From positions 62,001 to 126,000 of the forward strand of contig NZ_SDLT01000003.1 in NCBI RefSeq assembly GCF_004522235.1: a stretch of DNA of 64,000 bases, given 5' to 3'. Of the stretch, positions 16,523-24,591 are shown in pieces. The notes beneath the pieces are model-generated. The model was not told where the DNA came from and made no database searches. It was given only the letters and a program-made list of their open reading frames with translations. Positions within the stretch are counted from its first letter, which is position 1. Every line of letters begins with the position of its first letter. The stretch comes from Amycolatopsis nivea (GTDB taxonomy: Bacteria; Actinomycetota; Actinomycetes; Mycobacteriales; Pseudonocardiaceae). Both the position numbers and the translations under genes were made by a program.

Positions 16523-17965
16523 TCAGGGGTACTGCTTCGAGCAGGAAGACGACCCCTCGAGATAGCCCCGCCGCAGCGCCTCGACCCGGTCGAACCCGCT
16601 GTCCGGCCGCTCCCCGTTCACGTTCGCCGACACCAGCCCGTCCGGCCGGAGCAGATCCGCGATCGCCTCGTCCAGGTCGCCGGACGACAGCTTCAGCCGC
16701 ACCTCGCCGGTCGGGTGGTTCGAGAACGCCGCCCAGGCCCCCACGAGGCAAGCCGTGCGCAACCCGGCGTTAGGCGTGTCGATCGACGCCCCCACGCCCT
16801 TCTGGACCCCGATGGCGTACCGCGACGCCAGTTCGGCGAAGGCGGCGAAGTCGCCCAGCCCGCCCCCGGGCCGGCCGGCCATCTCGGCTTCCTGGTCCAC
16901 CGGCTCGGCCAGCTTCTCCAGCGCCCGCTGGTCGAAAACCACCGTGTTGTCGTTGGGGCAATAAGACGCGGGCGGCGTGCTCGGCCCGCCGGGACAGCTG
17001 CCCGACCCGGCCCGGAACTGCGGCCCCTGCACGCCCGCTTCCCGGAACGCCTCGTCGAGGCTGCCCTTCAGCTTCGCCACCCGCTGCTCGTCGAACGGGG
17101 CGTCGCCCTTGCCCTTGTCGCCCGAGTCGAACGGCCGCTCGGTCAACCGCTTCTGCACGTTCTGCGCGTTCATCGCCGCGCATTCCTTCGGCCCCTTCTC
17201 GAACCCGGCCTGGAACGCGTACGTCCGGTCGAAGGCCGTGCCGTGCGCCTGCCGGTCCGTCGCGCTGGTCCCGGCCTGGTCGCGGATGAAGAACATCGCC
17301 GCCATGATCTGGTCGAGCCCCTCGGCGGTCGACACCCGGTAGAACTTGCTCTTGTCCTCGGCGACCCACCGGAAGTACCCGCCGGCGAAGCAGTCCGCCT
17401 GCTGTTCCTTCACCACGGTCGGCGTCGACTTCGAAATCCCCGCGGTCGCCCCGAGCCGGTACTGGATCGCGTGGCCGAACTCGTGCGCCAGCACGGTCAC
17501 CACCGACATCGGCCCGAACCGCTTGCGCAGCATCGGCAGCAGCACGCCGCGGTCCCACGCCACCGAATCGTCGCCCGCGCAGTAGAACGCGTTCACCAGC
17601 TGCTTGACGCTGCCGCACGCGGTGTCCTCGGTATCGTGCTTCGAGTCGTAGGACAGCAGCGATTTGACCGGCTCGAACCGCTTGCCGCCGAACTCCGCGG
17701 GCAGCGCCTCGGTCCAGTACGCCTGCACGTCCGCGATCGCGGCGGTGGCGAGCTGGTCGTCCTCGCCGCCGCTGGCGTTGCGCACCCGCAGGTCCGGCCG
17801 CGGCGCGTCGGTCCGCAGCCCGCTCTCGAAGTGCGTGACCGGCAGGCCGGCGACGTTCCCGGCTCCCGGCGTCGCCGCCGGAGTCTTGTCCCCGCACGCG
17901 GCTGTCCCCAGCACGGTCGCCGCGACCAGCGCGACCAGCGCGTACCGGCGTCCCCCTCGGCTCAT
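16523..17965 (-). CDS. Neutral zinc metallopeptidase lipoprotein
   Basis: The 480-residue exported lipoprotein has a lipobox GTAAC (Cys24), a short linker, and a metallopeptidase domain with HEFGH at residues 161-165 and a downstream glutamate-rich KEQQADCFAGGYFRW, the pattern of the YpfJ/neutral zinc metallopeptidase family. It would face the outside of the membrane. A second half (about residues 300-480) includes CPNDNTVVFDQRALEKL and an acidic tail. ATG 17965 is chosen since GAGGG precedes it; an upstream in-frame start at 17995 is less likely. Substrate unknown. Confidence 0.88.
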   Translation of the reverse strand: MSRGGRRYALVALVAATVLGTAACGDKTPAATPGAGNVAGLPVTHFESGLRTDAPRPDLRVRNASGGEDDQLATAAIADVQAYWTEALPAEFGGKRFEPVKSLLSYDSKHDTEDTACGSVKQLVNAFYCAGDDSVAWDRGVLLPMLRKRFGPMSVVTVLAHEFGHAIQYRLGATAGISKSTPTVVKEQQADCFAGGYFRWVAEDKSKFYRVSTAEGLDQIMAAMFFIRDQAGTSATDRQAHGTAFDRTYAFQAGFEKGPKECAAMNAQNVQKRLTERPFDSGDKGKGDAPFDEQRVAKLKGSLDEAFREAGVQGPQFRAGSGSCPGGPSTPPASYCPNDNTVVFDQRALEKLAEPVDQEAEMAGRPGGGLGDFAAFAELASRYAIGVQKGVGASIDTPNAGLRTACLVGAWAAFSNHPTGEVRLKLSSGDLDEAIADLLRPDGLVSANVNGERPDSGFDRVEALRRGYLEGSSSCSKQYP

Positions 17966-18093
17966 GTTCCCTCGTTCCCCATCCGCGTCCGACAACGAAC
18001 CGGGACATTACTGACCCGGATGGCGGAACGTGGCGGCAATCCCCGAAGTGGGGTGCGAGCGCGGGCGAAGCGGGCCGGATATCGTCGCTGACC

Positions 18094-20637
18094 ATGCGTG
18101 CAGTCCGCCGGTTCACCGTCCGTGCCAGCCTGCCCGAGCCGCTCGCCGGGCTCGGGGCACTCGCGACCAACCTTCGCTGGACCTGGCATCCGCCGACGCG
18201 CGACCTGTTCGCCTCGATGGACGCCGACCTGTTCAACAAGATCCGCGACCCGCTGCGCATGCTCACCGCGCTGCCGCCGGAGCGGCTCGAGGAACTGGCC
18301 AAGGACGAGGACTTCCTGGACCGCACCCGCGAGGCCGCGGCCGGGCTGGAGCGCTACCTCACCGAACCGCGCTGGTACCAGCGGCGCACCGACGACGGCC
18401 TTCCCCAGGCGGTCGCGTACTTCTCGATGGAATTCGGGGTCACCGAGGCGCTGCCGAACTACTCCGGCGGCCTCGGCGTGCTCGCCGGCGACCACCTCAA
18501 GGCGGCCTCGGACCTCGGCGTCCCGATGGTCGGCGTCGGCCTGCTGTACCGGTCCGGCTACTTCCGCCAGGGCCTGTCGCTGGACGGCTGGCAGGTCGAG
18601 CACTACCCGGTGATCGACCCGAACGCCTTCCCGCTGGAGCTGGTCACCGAGGACGGCCGCCCGGTGCTGGTCGAGGTCGCCATGCCCGGCGGACGCGACC
18701 TGCGCGCGCAGATGTGGCGGGCGCGCGTCGGCCGGATCCCGCTGCTGCTGCTCGACACCGACATCGAGGCCAACGACGAGGACCTCCGCTCGGTCACCGA
18801 CCGGCTCTACGGCGGCGACGCCGACCACCGGATCCGGCAGGAGATCCTGGCCGGCATCGGCGGGTTCCGCGCGGTGCGGAAGTTCTGCGAGCTGACCGGG
18901 CATCCGCAGCCGAAGGTGTTCCACACCAACGAGGGCCACGCCGGATTCCTCGGGCTGGAGCGCGCCCGCGAGATCATCCAGTCCGACGGTCTCGCCTTCG
19001 ACGAGGCGCTGCCCGCGGTCCGCGCCGGCACCGTGTTCACCACGCACACGCCGGTCAGCGCGGGCATCGACCGCTTCCCGGTCGACCTCGTGCAGCGGTA
19101 TTTCTCCGACGGCAGGCTCGTCCCGGACGTCGACGTCCGCCGCGTGCTGCAACTCGGCGCGGAGGACAACCCAGGCCTGTTCAACATGGCGCACATGGGA
19201 CTGCGGCTGGCGCAACGGGCGAACGGCGTCTCCAAGCTGCACGGCCGCGTCACGCGCCGGATGTTTTCCCGGCTGTGGCCCGGTTTCGACGACGCCGAGG
19301 TGCCGATCGCGTCCATCACCAACGGCGTGCACGGGCCGACCTGGGTGGCGCGCGAGCTGAGCGCGCTGCTCGGCGGCAACCACGAGGAGTTCGGCCACGA
19401 GGGCCGCACGCCGGACAGTTCGCTGCGCGACGGCGTCAGCGACCAGCAGCTGTGGGAACTGCGCCGGGAACTGCGGGGGAAGCTGGTCGGCGAGGTCCGG
19501 CGGCGGGTGCGGGCGGCGTGGATGCAGCGCGGCGCGTCAGCGCTGGAACTGGGCTGGACCGACCGCGTTTTCGACCCGGACGTGCTGACCGTCGGCTTCG
19601 CCCGCCGCGTGCCGACGTACAAACGGCTCACGCTGATGCTGCGCGACCCGGACCGGCTGCGCGCGCTGCTGCTGGACGAGAAGCGGCCGATCCAGATCGT
19701 GATCGGCGGCAAATCGCATCCCGCCGACGAGAACGGCAAACAGCTGATCCAGCAGATCGTGCGGTTCGTCGACGATCCCGCGGTGCGCCACCGCATCGTC
19801 TTCCTGCCGGACTACGACATGTCGATGGCCCGCTACCTCTACCGCGGCTGCGACGTGTGGCTGAACAACCCGGTGCGGACGCTGGAGGCGTGCGGCACGT
19901 CGGGGATGAAGTCGGCGCTCAACGGCGGCCTGAACCTGTCCATCAAGGACGGTTGGTGGGACGAGTGCTACGACGGCTCGAACGGCTGGGCCATCCCCAC
20001 CGCGGACGGCGTCACCGACCCGCTCCGCCGCGACGACCTCGAAGCCGCGGCACTGTACGACCTGCTCGGCCAGCAGATCGCGCCGCTCTACTACGACACC
20101 GGCGAGGACGGCGTGCCGACCGGCTGGCTCGCGATGGTCTGGCACACGCTCGAAACGCTGGGCCCGCGCGTGCAGGCGTCGCGAATGGTGCGCGAGTACG
20201 TGGATTCCGGTTATCTGCCCGCATCGAGGATGGTCGCCGCCGCCACCGACAACGGCCACCAGGGCGCGCTTTCGCTGGCGGACTACCGCACCAAACTGGA
20301 AGTCGCGTGGCCGCGCGTGCGGATCTTCGACGCCGAACTCCAGTACGACCACACTGAACGCCTCGTGGTGGGCACCGAGGTCACCATCCGCGCCCGGATC
20401 GACCTGGCGGGCCTCGAACCGTCCGAAGTGGACATCCAAGCCGTAGTGGGCCAGGTCGGCGACGGGGACGAACTCGCGGACGCGGTGCAGGTCCCGATGA
20501 CACCGGACGGAATCGGCGCGTTCGCCGCGACCCTGCGCCTGCCCCGAGCGGGTTCGGTCGGCTACACGGTGCGGGTGCTGCCGAAGCATCCGCTGCTGGC
20601 CAGCCCGGCGGAACTGGCGCGCGTCGTGCTCGCCTGA
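18094..20637 (+). CDS. glgP: Alpha-glucan (glycogen) phosphorylase
   Basis: This 847-residue enzyme phosphorolyses alpha-1,4-glucan to glucose-1-phosphate. It is the actinobacterial GlgP form with an N-terminal DUF3417 domain (TNLRWTWHPPTRDLF) and catalytic blocks AYFSMEFGVTEALPNYSGGLG, VFHTNEGHAGFLGLERAREI, IGGKSHPADENGKQLIQ and CGTSGMKSALNGGLNLSI. The pyridoxal-phosphate lysine is about K606. The N-terminus MRAVRRFTVRASLPEPL matches the family start. It is monocistronic, divergent from the metallopeptidase gene. Other glucan genes lie about 40 kb away (57-64 kb), so no operon links them here. Confidence 0.95.
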   Translation: MRAVRRFTVRASLPEPLAGLGALATNLRWTWHPPTRDLFASMDADLFNKIRDPLRMLTALPPERLEELAKDEDFLDRTREAAAGLERYLTEPRWYQRRTDDGLPQAVAYFSMEFGVTEALPNYSGGLGVLAGDHLKAASDLGVPMVGVGLLYRSGYFRQGLSLDGWQVEHYPVIDPNAFPLELVTEDGRPVLVEVAMPGGRDLRAQMWRARVGRIPLLLLDTDIEANDEDLRSVTDRLYGGDADHRIRQEILAGIGGFRAVRKFCELTGHPQPKVFHTNEGHAGFLGLERAREIIQSDGLAFDEALPAVRAGTVFTTHTPVSAGIDRFPVDLVQRYFSDGRLVPDVDVRRVLQLGAEDNPGLFNMAHMGLRLAQRANGVSKLHGRVTRRMFSRLWPGFDDAEVPIASITNGVHGPTWVARELSALLGGNHEEFGHEGRTPDSSLRDGVSDQQLWELRRELRGKLVGEVRRRVRAAWMQRGASALELGWTDRVFDPDVLTVGFARRVPTYKRLTLMLRDPDRLRALLLDEKRPIQIVIGGKSHPADENGKQLIQQIVRFVDDPAVRHRIVFLPDYDMSMARYLYRGCDVWLNNPVRTLEACGTSGMKSALNGGLNLSIKDGWWDECYDGSNGWAIPTADGVTDPLRRDDLEAAALYDLLGQQIAPLYYDTGEDGVPTGWLAMVWHTLETLGPRVQASRMVREYVDSGYLPASRMVAAATDNGHQGALSLADYRTKLEVAWPRVRIFDAELQYDHTERLVVGTEVTIRARIDLAGLEPSEVDIQAVVGQVGDGDELADAVQVPMTPDGIGAFAATLRLPRAGSVGYTVRVLPKHPLLASPAELARVVLA

Positions 20638-20650
20638 GCCCGCTCGCGCC

Positions 20651-20727
20651 CCAATGCCACATTGGGTGCATCTGACGCACCCAATGTGGCGTTCGGTGCG
20701 TGGGACGCACCCAATGCCACATTGGGG
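20651..20727. repeat. Three-module CCCAATG...CATTGGG repeat
   Basis: Between the convergent glgP and rhodanese genes lie three modules: CCCAATGCCACATTGGG at 20651-20667, a diverged CCCAATGTGGCGTTCGG near 20680-20696, and CCCAATGCCACATTGGG near 20710-20726. GTGCATCTGACGCA-type spacers separate them. This is the same family as at 1-48 and again lies 3' of genes. Several hairpins can form. Confidence 0.85.
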
Positions 20728-20742
20728 CGCTCGCGACCCAGC

Positions 20743-21138
20743 TCAATCGACCGCCGGGGTTCCGCCTTCCCGCACCGGCAACCCAGCCGCCGCCCAAGCC
20801 CGGAACCCGCCCACCAGATCCGTAGCCCGCACCAACCCCAGCCGCTGCAGATCCGCCGCGGCCAGGCTCGACGCGTACCCCTCGTTGCACACCACCACCG
20901 CGACCGTCTCCGCCGAAACCCCCGGCAGCCGCCACTCGCTTTCCGGGGCCAGCCGCCACTCCAGGTGGATCCGCTCGACCACCACCGACCCGGGGATCTC
21001 GCCCTCGGCGACCCGGTTGGCGTACGGCCGGATGTCGACGATCAGCGCGCCGTCGGCCTGCAGTTCGGCGGCGCGCGCCGGGTCCGCCCGGTCCAGCGTG
21101 GACCGGGCGGCGGCGAGGAAACCATCAAGTGCGCTCAT
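20743..21138 (-). CDS. Rhodanese-like domain protein
   Basis: A 131-residue single rhodanese domain: ALIVDIRPYANRVAEGEIPGSVVVERIHLEW opens the fold and VVVCNEGYAS holds the predicted persulfide cysteine (C84) in the active loop. FRAWAAAGLPV is the usual last helix. It would move sulfane sulfur from a thiol donor. The ATG overlaps the stop of the cysteine dioxygenase gene (ATGA), so the pair is co-expressed, fitting disposal or rerouting of cysteine-derived sulfur. Confidence 0.92.
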   Translation of the reverse strand: MSALDGFLAAARSTLDRADPARAAELQADGALIVDIRPYANRVAEGEIPGSVVVERIHLEWRLAPESEWRLPGVSAETVAVVVCNEGYASSLAAADLQRLGLVRATDLVGGFRAWAAAGLPVREGGTPAVD

Positions 21139-21680
21139 GACCGCACAATGGCAGGAAGCGGCGGGATCTCGTTCGGCACGTCGGCGAGGCTCGTGTACTC
21201 GCGCGTCGACACCAGCGGCGGCGAGTAGGCGTGCACGCTGGCCGCCGGTTCGCTGCCGACGCCCAGCACCTGGTGCGCGCGTCCGGCGCCGAAGCCGATG
21301 CCCTGGCCCGCGAGGTGCGTGCGGCGGCGCACCGGGCCGCCGGGGTAGCGGTACTCCTCGCCGAGTTCGCCCTGCAGCACGGTGAACGAACCCGACGCGC
21401 CGCCGTGGTCGTGCGGCTTCGTGGCCTGGCCGGGCAGCCACGACAGCAGCCACAGTTCGACGCCGTCGGTCAGCGCGAGGCGCGCCCACCAGCGCCGGTC
21501 CTCGTCGAAGCGCAGGACGTCGCACAGGCTGGTGGTCAGTTCGGTGGTGACCGTGCGGGTCAGATCGACCAGTTCGCGCGGCGTCCACAGCAGCCGCGAC
21601 GGGTGCAGCAGTTCGGGCAGCAGCGGATCGGTCAGCTGGGGGTGGATTTCGATTTCCGGACGGACGATGGACGTGGTCAA
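21135..21680 (-). CDS. Cysteine dioxygenase
   Basis: The 181-residue cupin iron enzyme oxidises cysteine to cysteine sulfinate. Iron ligands are H90 and H92 in KPHDHGGASG and H136 in GRAHQV; H150 and Y152 in HAYSPP match the active-site pair of known cysteine dioxygenases. The position of the mammalian cross-linked cysteine is glycine, as usual in bacteria. I choose TTG 21680 because AGGAG lies 7 bases before it; a GTG at 21731 has no such site. A cysteine-type leader peptide lies upstream, and the gene overlaps the rhodanese gene downstream. Confidence 0.92.
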   Translation of the reverse strand: MTTSIVRPEIEIHPQLTDPLLPELLHPSRLLWTPRELVDLTRTVTTELTTSLCDVLRFDEDRRWWARLALTDGVELWLLSWLPGQATKPHDHGGASGSFTVLQGELGEEYRYPGGPVRRRTHLAGQGIGFGAGRAHQVLGVGSEPAASVHAYSPPLVSTREYTSLADVPNEIPPLPAIVRS

Positions 21681-21743
21681 CGCGGGTGCTCCTGAAATGA
21701 GTCGGTGCCGGGACGCGAGGCAGCGCGGCACGCCGACGGAAGA

Positions 21744-21821
21744 TCAGCGTGCGTGCCGCGCCCGGCTACATCCGCTGGAAGCCACCAGGAGCAGGTCGAT
21801 CGCGCGACGGCGCCACAACAC
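21744..21821 (-). CDS. 25-residue sulfur-metabolism leader peptide
   Basis: A short open frame starting GTG encodes MLWRRRAIDLLLVASSGCSR followed by ARHAR and TGA. The block RRRAIDLL(L)V plus a cysteine near the end matches the actinobacterial putative leader peptides found upstream of cysteine and sulfur genes, which are thought to sense cysteine (or its charged tRNA) by attenuation. The stop is 63 bp before the cysteine dioxygenase start, on the same strand. Seen: the motif and position. Known: such leaders occur before sulfur genes. Inferred: it regulates this operon. No clean terminator/antiterminator pair stood out by eye. Confidence 0.75.
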   Translation of the reverse strand: MLWRRRAIDLLLVASSGCSRARHAR

Positions 21822-21962
21822 GGGGCGCGCGGACCTGGACATGCCGGGGATGCTGCCACAGCCACGCGATCACGGCCGCTCGTCCCAGCGGCTGGACGCC
21901 CGGCGCGCCGTTAGCCCCGGGCGGGTGCGAGTCCGTGCCCGGGCGACCGCCACAATGGGCTC

Positions 21963-22775
21963 GTGAGCGAGCCGATCCTGCCCAGCGATCCTGACGACCT
22001 CGTCGTGCGGATGTCCGGTGTCGGCGTCCGCCGTACCGGAAACGACCTCCTCGCGGCCCTCGACTGGGCGGTCGAGCTGGACGAGCGATGGGTGGTGCTC
22101 GGGCCGAACGGGGCCGGCAAGACCACCCTGCTGCGCCTGGCCGCCGCCGAACTGCACCCCACCTCCGGCACCGTCGACCTGCTCGGCGACCGGATCGGCA
22201 AGGTGAACATCTTCGACCTGCGCCCGCGCATCGGCTTCACCTCCGCCGCGATCGCCCAGCGCGTGCCCGGCGACGAGCGCGTCGCCGACGTCGTGGTCAG
22301 CGCCGGGTACGCGGTGATGGGCCGCTGGCGCGAGCAGTACGACCGGATGGACCTCGACCGGGCGACCGAACTGCTCGGCACGCTCGGCATCGCGCACCTG
22401 GCCGAGCGCACGTTCGGCACGCTGAGCGAGGGCGAGCGCAAGCGCGTGCTGATCGCCCGCTCGCTGATGACCGACCCGGAGCTGCTGCTGCTCGACGAGC
22501 CCGCCGCGGGCCTCGACCTCGGCGGCCGCGAGGACCTCGTGGCCCGGCTGTCGGTGCTCGCGATGGACCCGGACGCGCCGGCGATGGTGCTGGTCACCCA
22601 CCACGTCGAGGAGATCCCGCCGGGCTTCACCCACGCGCTGCTGCTGCGCGAGGGCCGCGCGGTGGTGTCCGGGCTGGTGGACGACGTGATCACCAGCGAG
22701 AACCTGTCCAAGACGTTCGACCAGGACCTGGTGCTGCAGCGTTCGGGCGAGCGGTTCTTCGCCCGCCGCAGGTAG
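21963..22775 (+). CDS. Stand-alone ABC transporter ATP-binding protein
   Basis: This 270-residue ATPase has Walker A LGPNGAGKTTLL (about residues 47-58), signature LSEGERKRVLIARSL, Walker B LLLLDEPAAGLD and switch histidine VTHHVEEIPPGF. The VEEIPPGFTH wording resembles ATPases of the ModF/iron type, which often occur without a permease beside them. No transmembrane partner is encoded next door, so its substrate is unknown. GTG start; the gene is divergent from the leader peptide and cysteine dioxygenase operon. Confidence 0.9.
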   Translation: MSEPILPSDPDDLVVRMSGVGVRRTGNDLLAALDWAVELDERWVVLGPNGAGKTTLLRLAAAELHPTSGTVDLLGDRIGKVNIFDLRPRIGFTSAAIAQRVPGDERVADVVVSAGYAVMGRWREQYDRMDLDRATELLGTLGIAHLAERTFGTLSEGERKRVLIARSLMTDPELLLLDEPAAGLDLGGREDLVARLSVLAMDPDAPAMVLVTHHVEEIPPGFTHALLLREGRAVVSGLVDDVITSENLSKTFDQDLVLQRSGERFFARRR

Positions 22776-22792
22776 GTCGGCTAGGTTGGCCT

Positions 22793-22804
22793 TACCGGCC
22801 GGTA
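22793..22804. promoter_or_regulatory. Perfect palindrome TACCGGCCGGTA
   Basis: A 12-bp perfect palindrome lies 45 bp before the crotonase start. Its form is typical of TetR-family operators, but no TetR gene is adjacent, so the binding protein is unknown. Confidence 0.5.
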
Positions 22805-22848
22805 GCCTGCTGGCGCTGCGTCAACGCCGTTAACGAGGAGGAGTTCGC

Positions 22849-23628
22849 GTGGGAGAGTTCGTAACCCTGGAGGTCGAGGGCGGGGTCGGCACGATCCGGC
22901 TGGACCGGCCGCCGGTCAACGCGCTGAACAACCAGGTGCAGGCCGAGCTCGCCGAGGCCGCGCGCGAGGCGTCCGACCGCGACGACGTGCGCGCGGTGAT
23001 CCTCTACGGCGGCGAGAAGACCTTCGCCGGCGGCGCGGACATCAAGGAGATGGCGTCCCGCACGTACCCGGAGATCGCGAAGTTCGGCGCCGAGCTGACT
23101 GCGTCGCTCGCCCGGGTCGCGAACATCCCGAAGCCGGTCGTCTGCGCGATCACCGGCTACGCCCTCGGCGGCGGCCTCGAACTGGCGCTGACCGCGGACT
23201 GGCGGATCGCCGGCGACAACGTGAAGGTCGGCCAGCCGGAGATCCAGCTCGGCATCATCCCCGGCGCGGGCGGCACGCAGCGGCTGACCCGGCTGATCGG
23301 CCCGAGCAAGGCCAAGGACCTGATCTTCACCGGCCGGTTCGTGAAGGCCGAAGAGGCGCTCAAGCTCGGCATCGTCGACGAGGTCGTGGCCCCGGACGAC
23401 GTGTACGCGGCGGCGCGCAAGTGGGCCTCGCAGTTCGCGAACGGCCCGGCGGTGGCGCTGCGCGCGGCCAAGACCGCGATCGACTCCGGCCTCGACGTCG
23501 ACCTGGCGACCGGCCTCAAGATCGAAACGCAGCTGTTCACCGCGCTGTGGGCGACCGAGGACCAGCGCAACGGCATGCAGTCGTTCATCGACAACGGCCC
23601 CGGCAAGGCCAGTTTCGAGGGGAAGTGA
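22849..23628 (+). CDS. Enoyl-CoA hydratase/isomerase (crotonase family)
   Basis: The 259-residue enzyme has the crotonase oxyanion-hole segments TFAGGADIKEMA and GYALGGGLELALTADWRIA, plus PEIQLGIIPGAGGTQRLTRLIG. The glutamates in GGGLELAL and PEIQLG sit at positions normally used by true hydratases, so 2-enoyl-CoA hydratase activity is likely. GTG start preceded by GAGGAGG. It is followed 5 bp later by a methyltransferase gene on the same strand, and these with the next gene appear to form an operon. Confidence 0.93.
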   Translation: MGEFVTLEVEGGVGTIRLDRPPVNALNNQVQAELAEAAREASDRDDVRAVILYGGEKTFAGGADIKEMASRTYPEIAKFGAELTASLARVANIPKPVVCAITGYALGGGLELALTADWRIAGDNVKVGQPEIQLGIIPGAGGTQRLTRLIGPSKAKDLIFTGRFVKAEEALKLGIVDEVVAPDDVYAAARKWASQFANGPAVALRAAKTAIDSGLDVDLATGLKIETQLFTALWATEDQRNGMQSFIDNGPGKASFEGK

Positions 23629-23633
23629 CTTCC

Positions 23634-24590
23634 GTGTCCGACCCGGCGCCGAACCCGCACGCCACCGAAGACGAGGTCAAGGCGGCCTACGCCGACCCGA
23701 AGCTCGCGAACGTCCTCTACCACGACTGGGAAGCCGGGACGTACGACGAGAAGTGGTCGATTTCCTACGACGAGCGCTGCATCTCCTACGCCACCGACGT
23801 GTTCAACGCGGTGGCGGGCGACGACGGCCAGCCGTACCAGCACGCGATGGAACTGGGCAGCGGCACCGGCTTCTTCCTGCTGAACCTGATGCAGGGCGGC
23901 GTCGCGAAGAAGGGTTCGGTCACCGACCTGTCGCCGGGCATGGTGCAGGTCGCGCTGCGCAACGCCGAGGGCCTCGGCGTTGACGTCGACGGCCGGGTCG
24001 CCGACGCGGAGCGGATCCCGTACGACGACAACACGTTCGACCTCGTGGTCGGGCACGCGGTGCTGCACCACATCCCGGACGTGCGCCAGGCGTTCGGCGA
24101 GGTGCTGCGCGTGCTCAAGCCGGGCGGGCGGTTCGTGTTCGCCGGCGAGCCGACGAAAATCGGCGACCGCTACGCGCGCCGCCTCGGCCAGCTCACCTGG
24201 TACCTGACCACGAACATCACCAAGCTGCCCGCGCTGAGCGGCTGGCGGCGTCCGCAGTCCGAATTGGACGAATCCTCGCGCGCGGCGGCGCTGGAGGCCG
24301 TGGTCGACATCCACACCTTCGACCCGTCGGAGCTGGAAGCGATGGCGCGCGGCGCCGGCGCCCAGGACGTCCGCGCGGTCACCGAGGAGTTCTCGGCGGC
24401 GCTGGCCGGCTGGCCGATCCGCACCTTCGAGGCCGCGGTGCCGCAGGAGAAGCTCACCGTGCGCTGGCGGCTGTTCGCCTACCACCTGTGGCTGCGGCTG
24501 TCCGCTTTGGACAAGAAGCTGCTGTCGAAGGTGCTGCCGCGCGAGCTGTTCTACAACGTGATGATCACCGGGACCAAGCGGCCGTCCTGA
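23634..24590 (+). CDS. Class I SAM-dependent methyltransferase
   Basis: A 318-residue protein with a methyltransferase fold: motif I AMELGSGTGFFLLNLM, motif II region VTDLSPGMVQVALRNA, and FDLVVGHAVLHHIPDVRQAFGEVLRVLKPGGRFVFAGEP. This resembles UbiE/Methyltransf_11 enzymes acting on small molecules or lipids. A C-terminal part of about 110 residues (after LPALSGWRRPQSELDE) is extra and alpha-rich. GTG 23634 is chosen as GAGGGG lies about 11 bases upstream; GTG 23625 is too close to it. Substrate not evident. Confidence 0.88.
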   Translation: MSDPAPNPHATEDEVKAAYADPKLANVLYHDWEAGTYDEKWSISYDERCISYATDVFNAVAGDDGQPYQHAMELGSGTGFFLLNLMQGGVAKKGSVTDLSPGMVQVALRNAEGLGVDVDGRVADAERIPYDDNTFDLVVGHAVLHHIPDVRQAFGEVLRVLKPGGRFVFAGEPTKIGDRYARRLGQLTWYLTTNITKLPALSGWRRPQSELDESSRAAALEAVVDIHTFDPSELEAMARGAGAQDVRAVTEEFSAALAGWPIRTFEAAVPQEKLTVRWRLFAYHLWLRLSALDKKLLSKVLPRELFYNVMITGTKRPS

Positions 24591-24591
24591 A

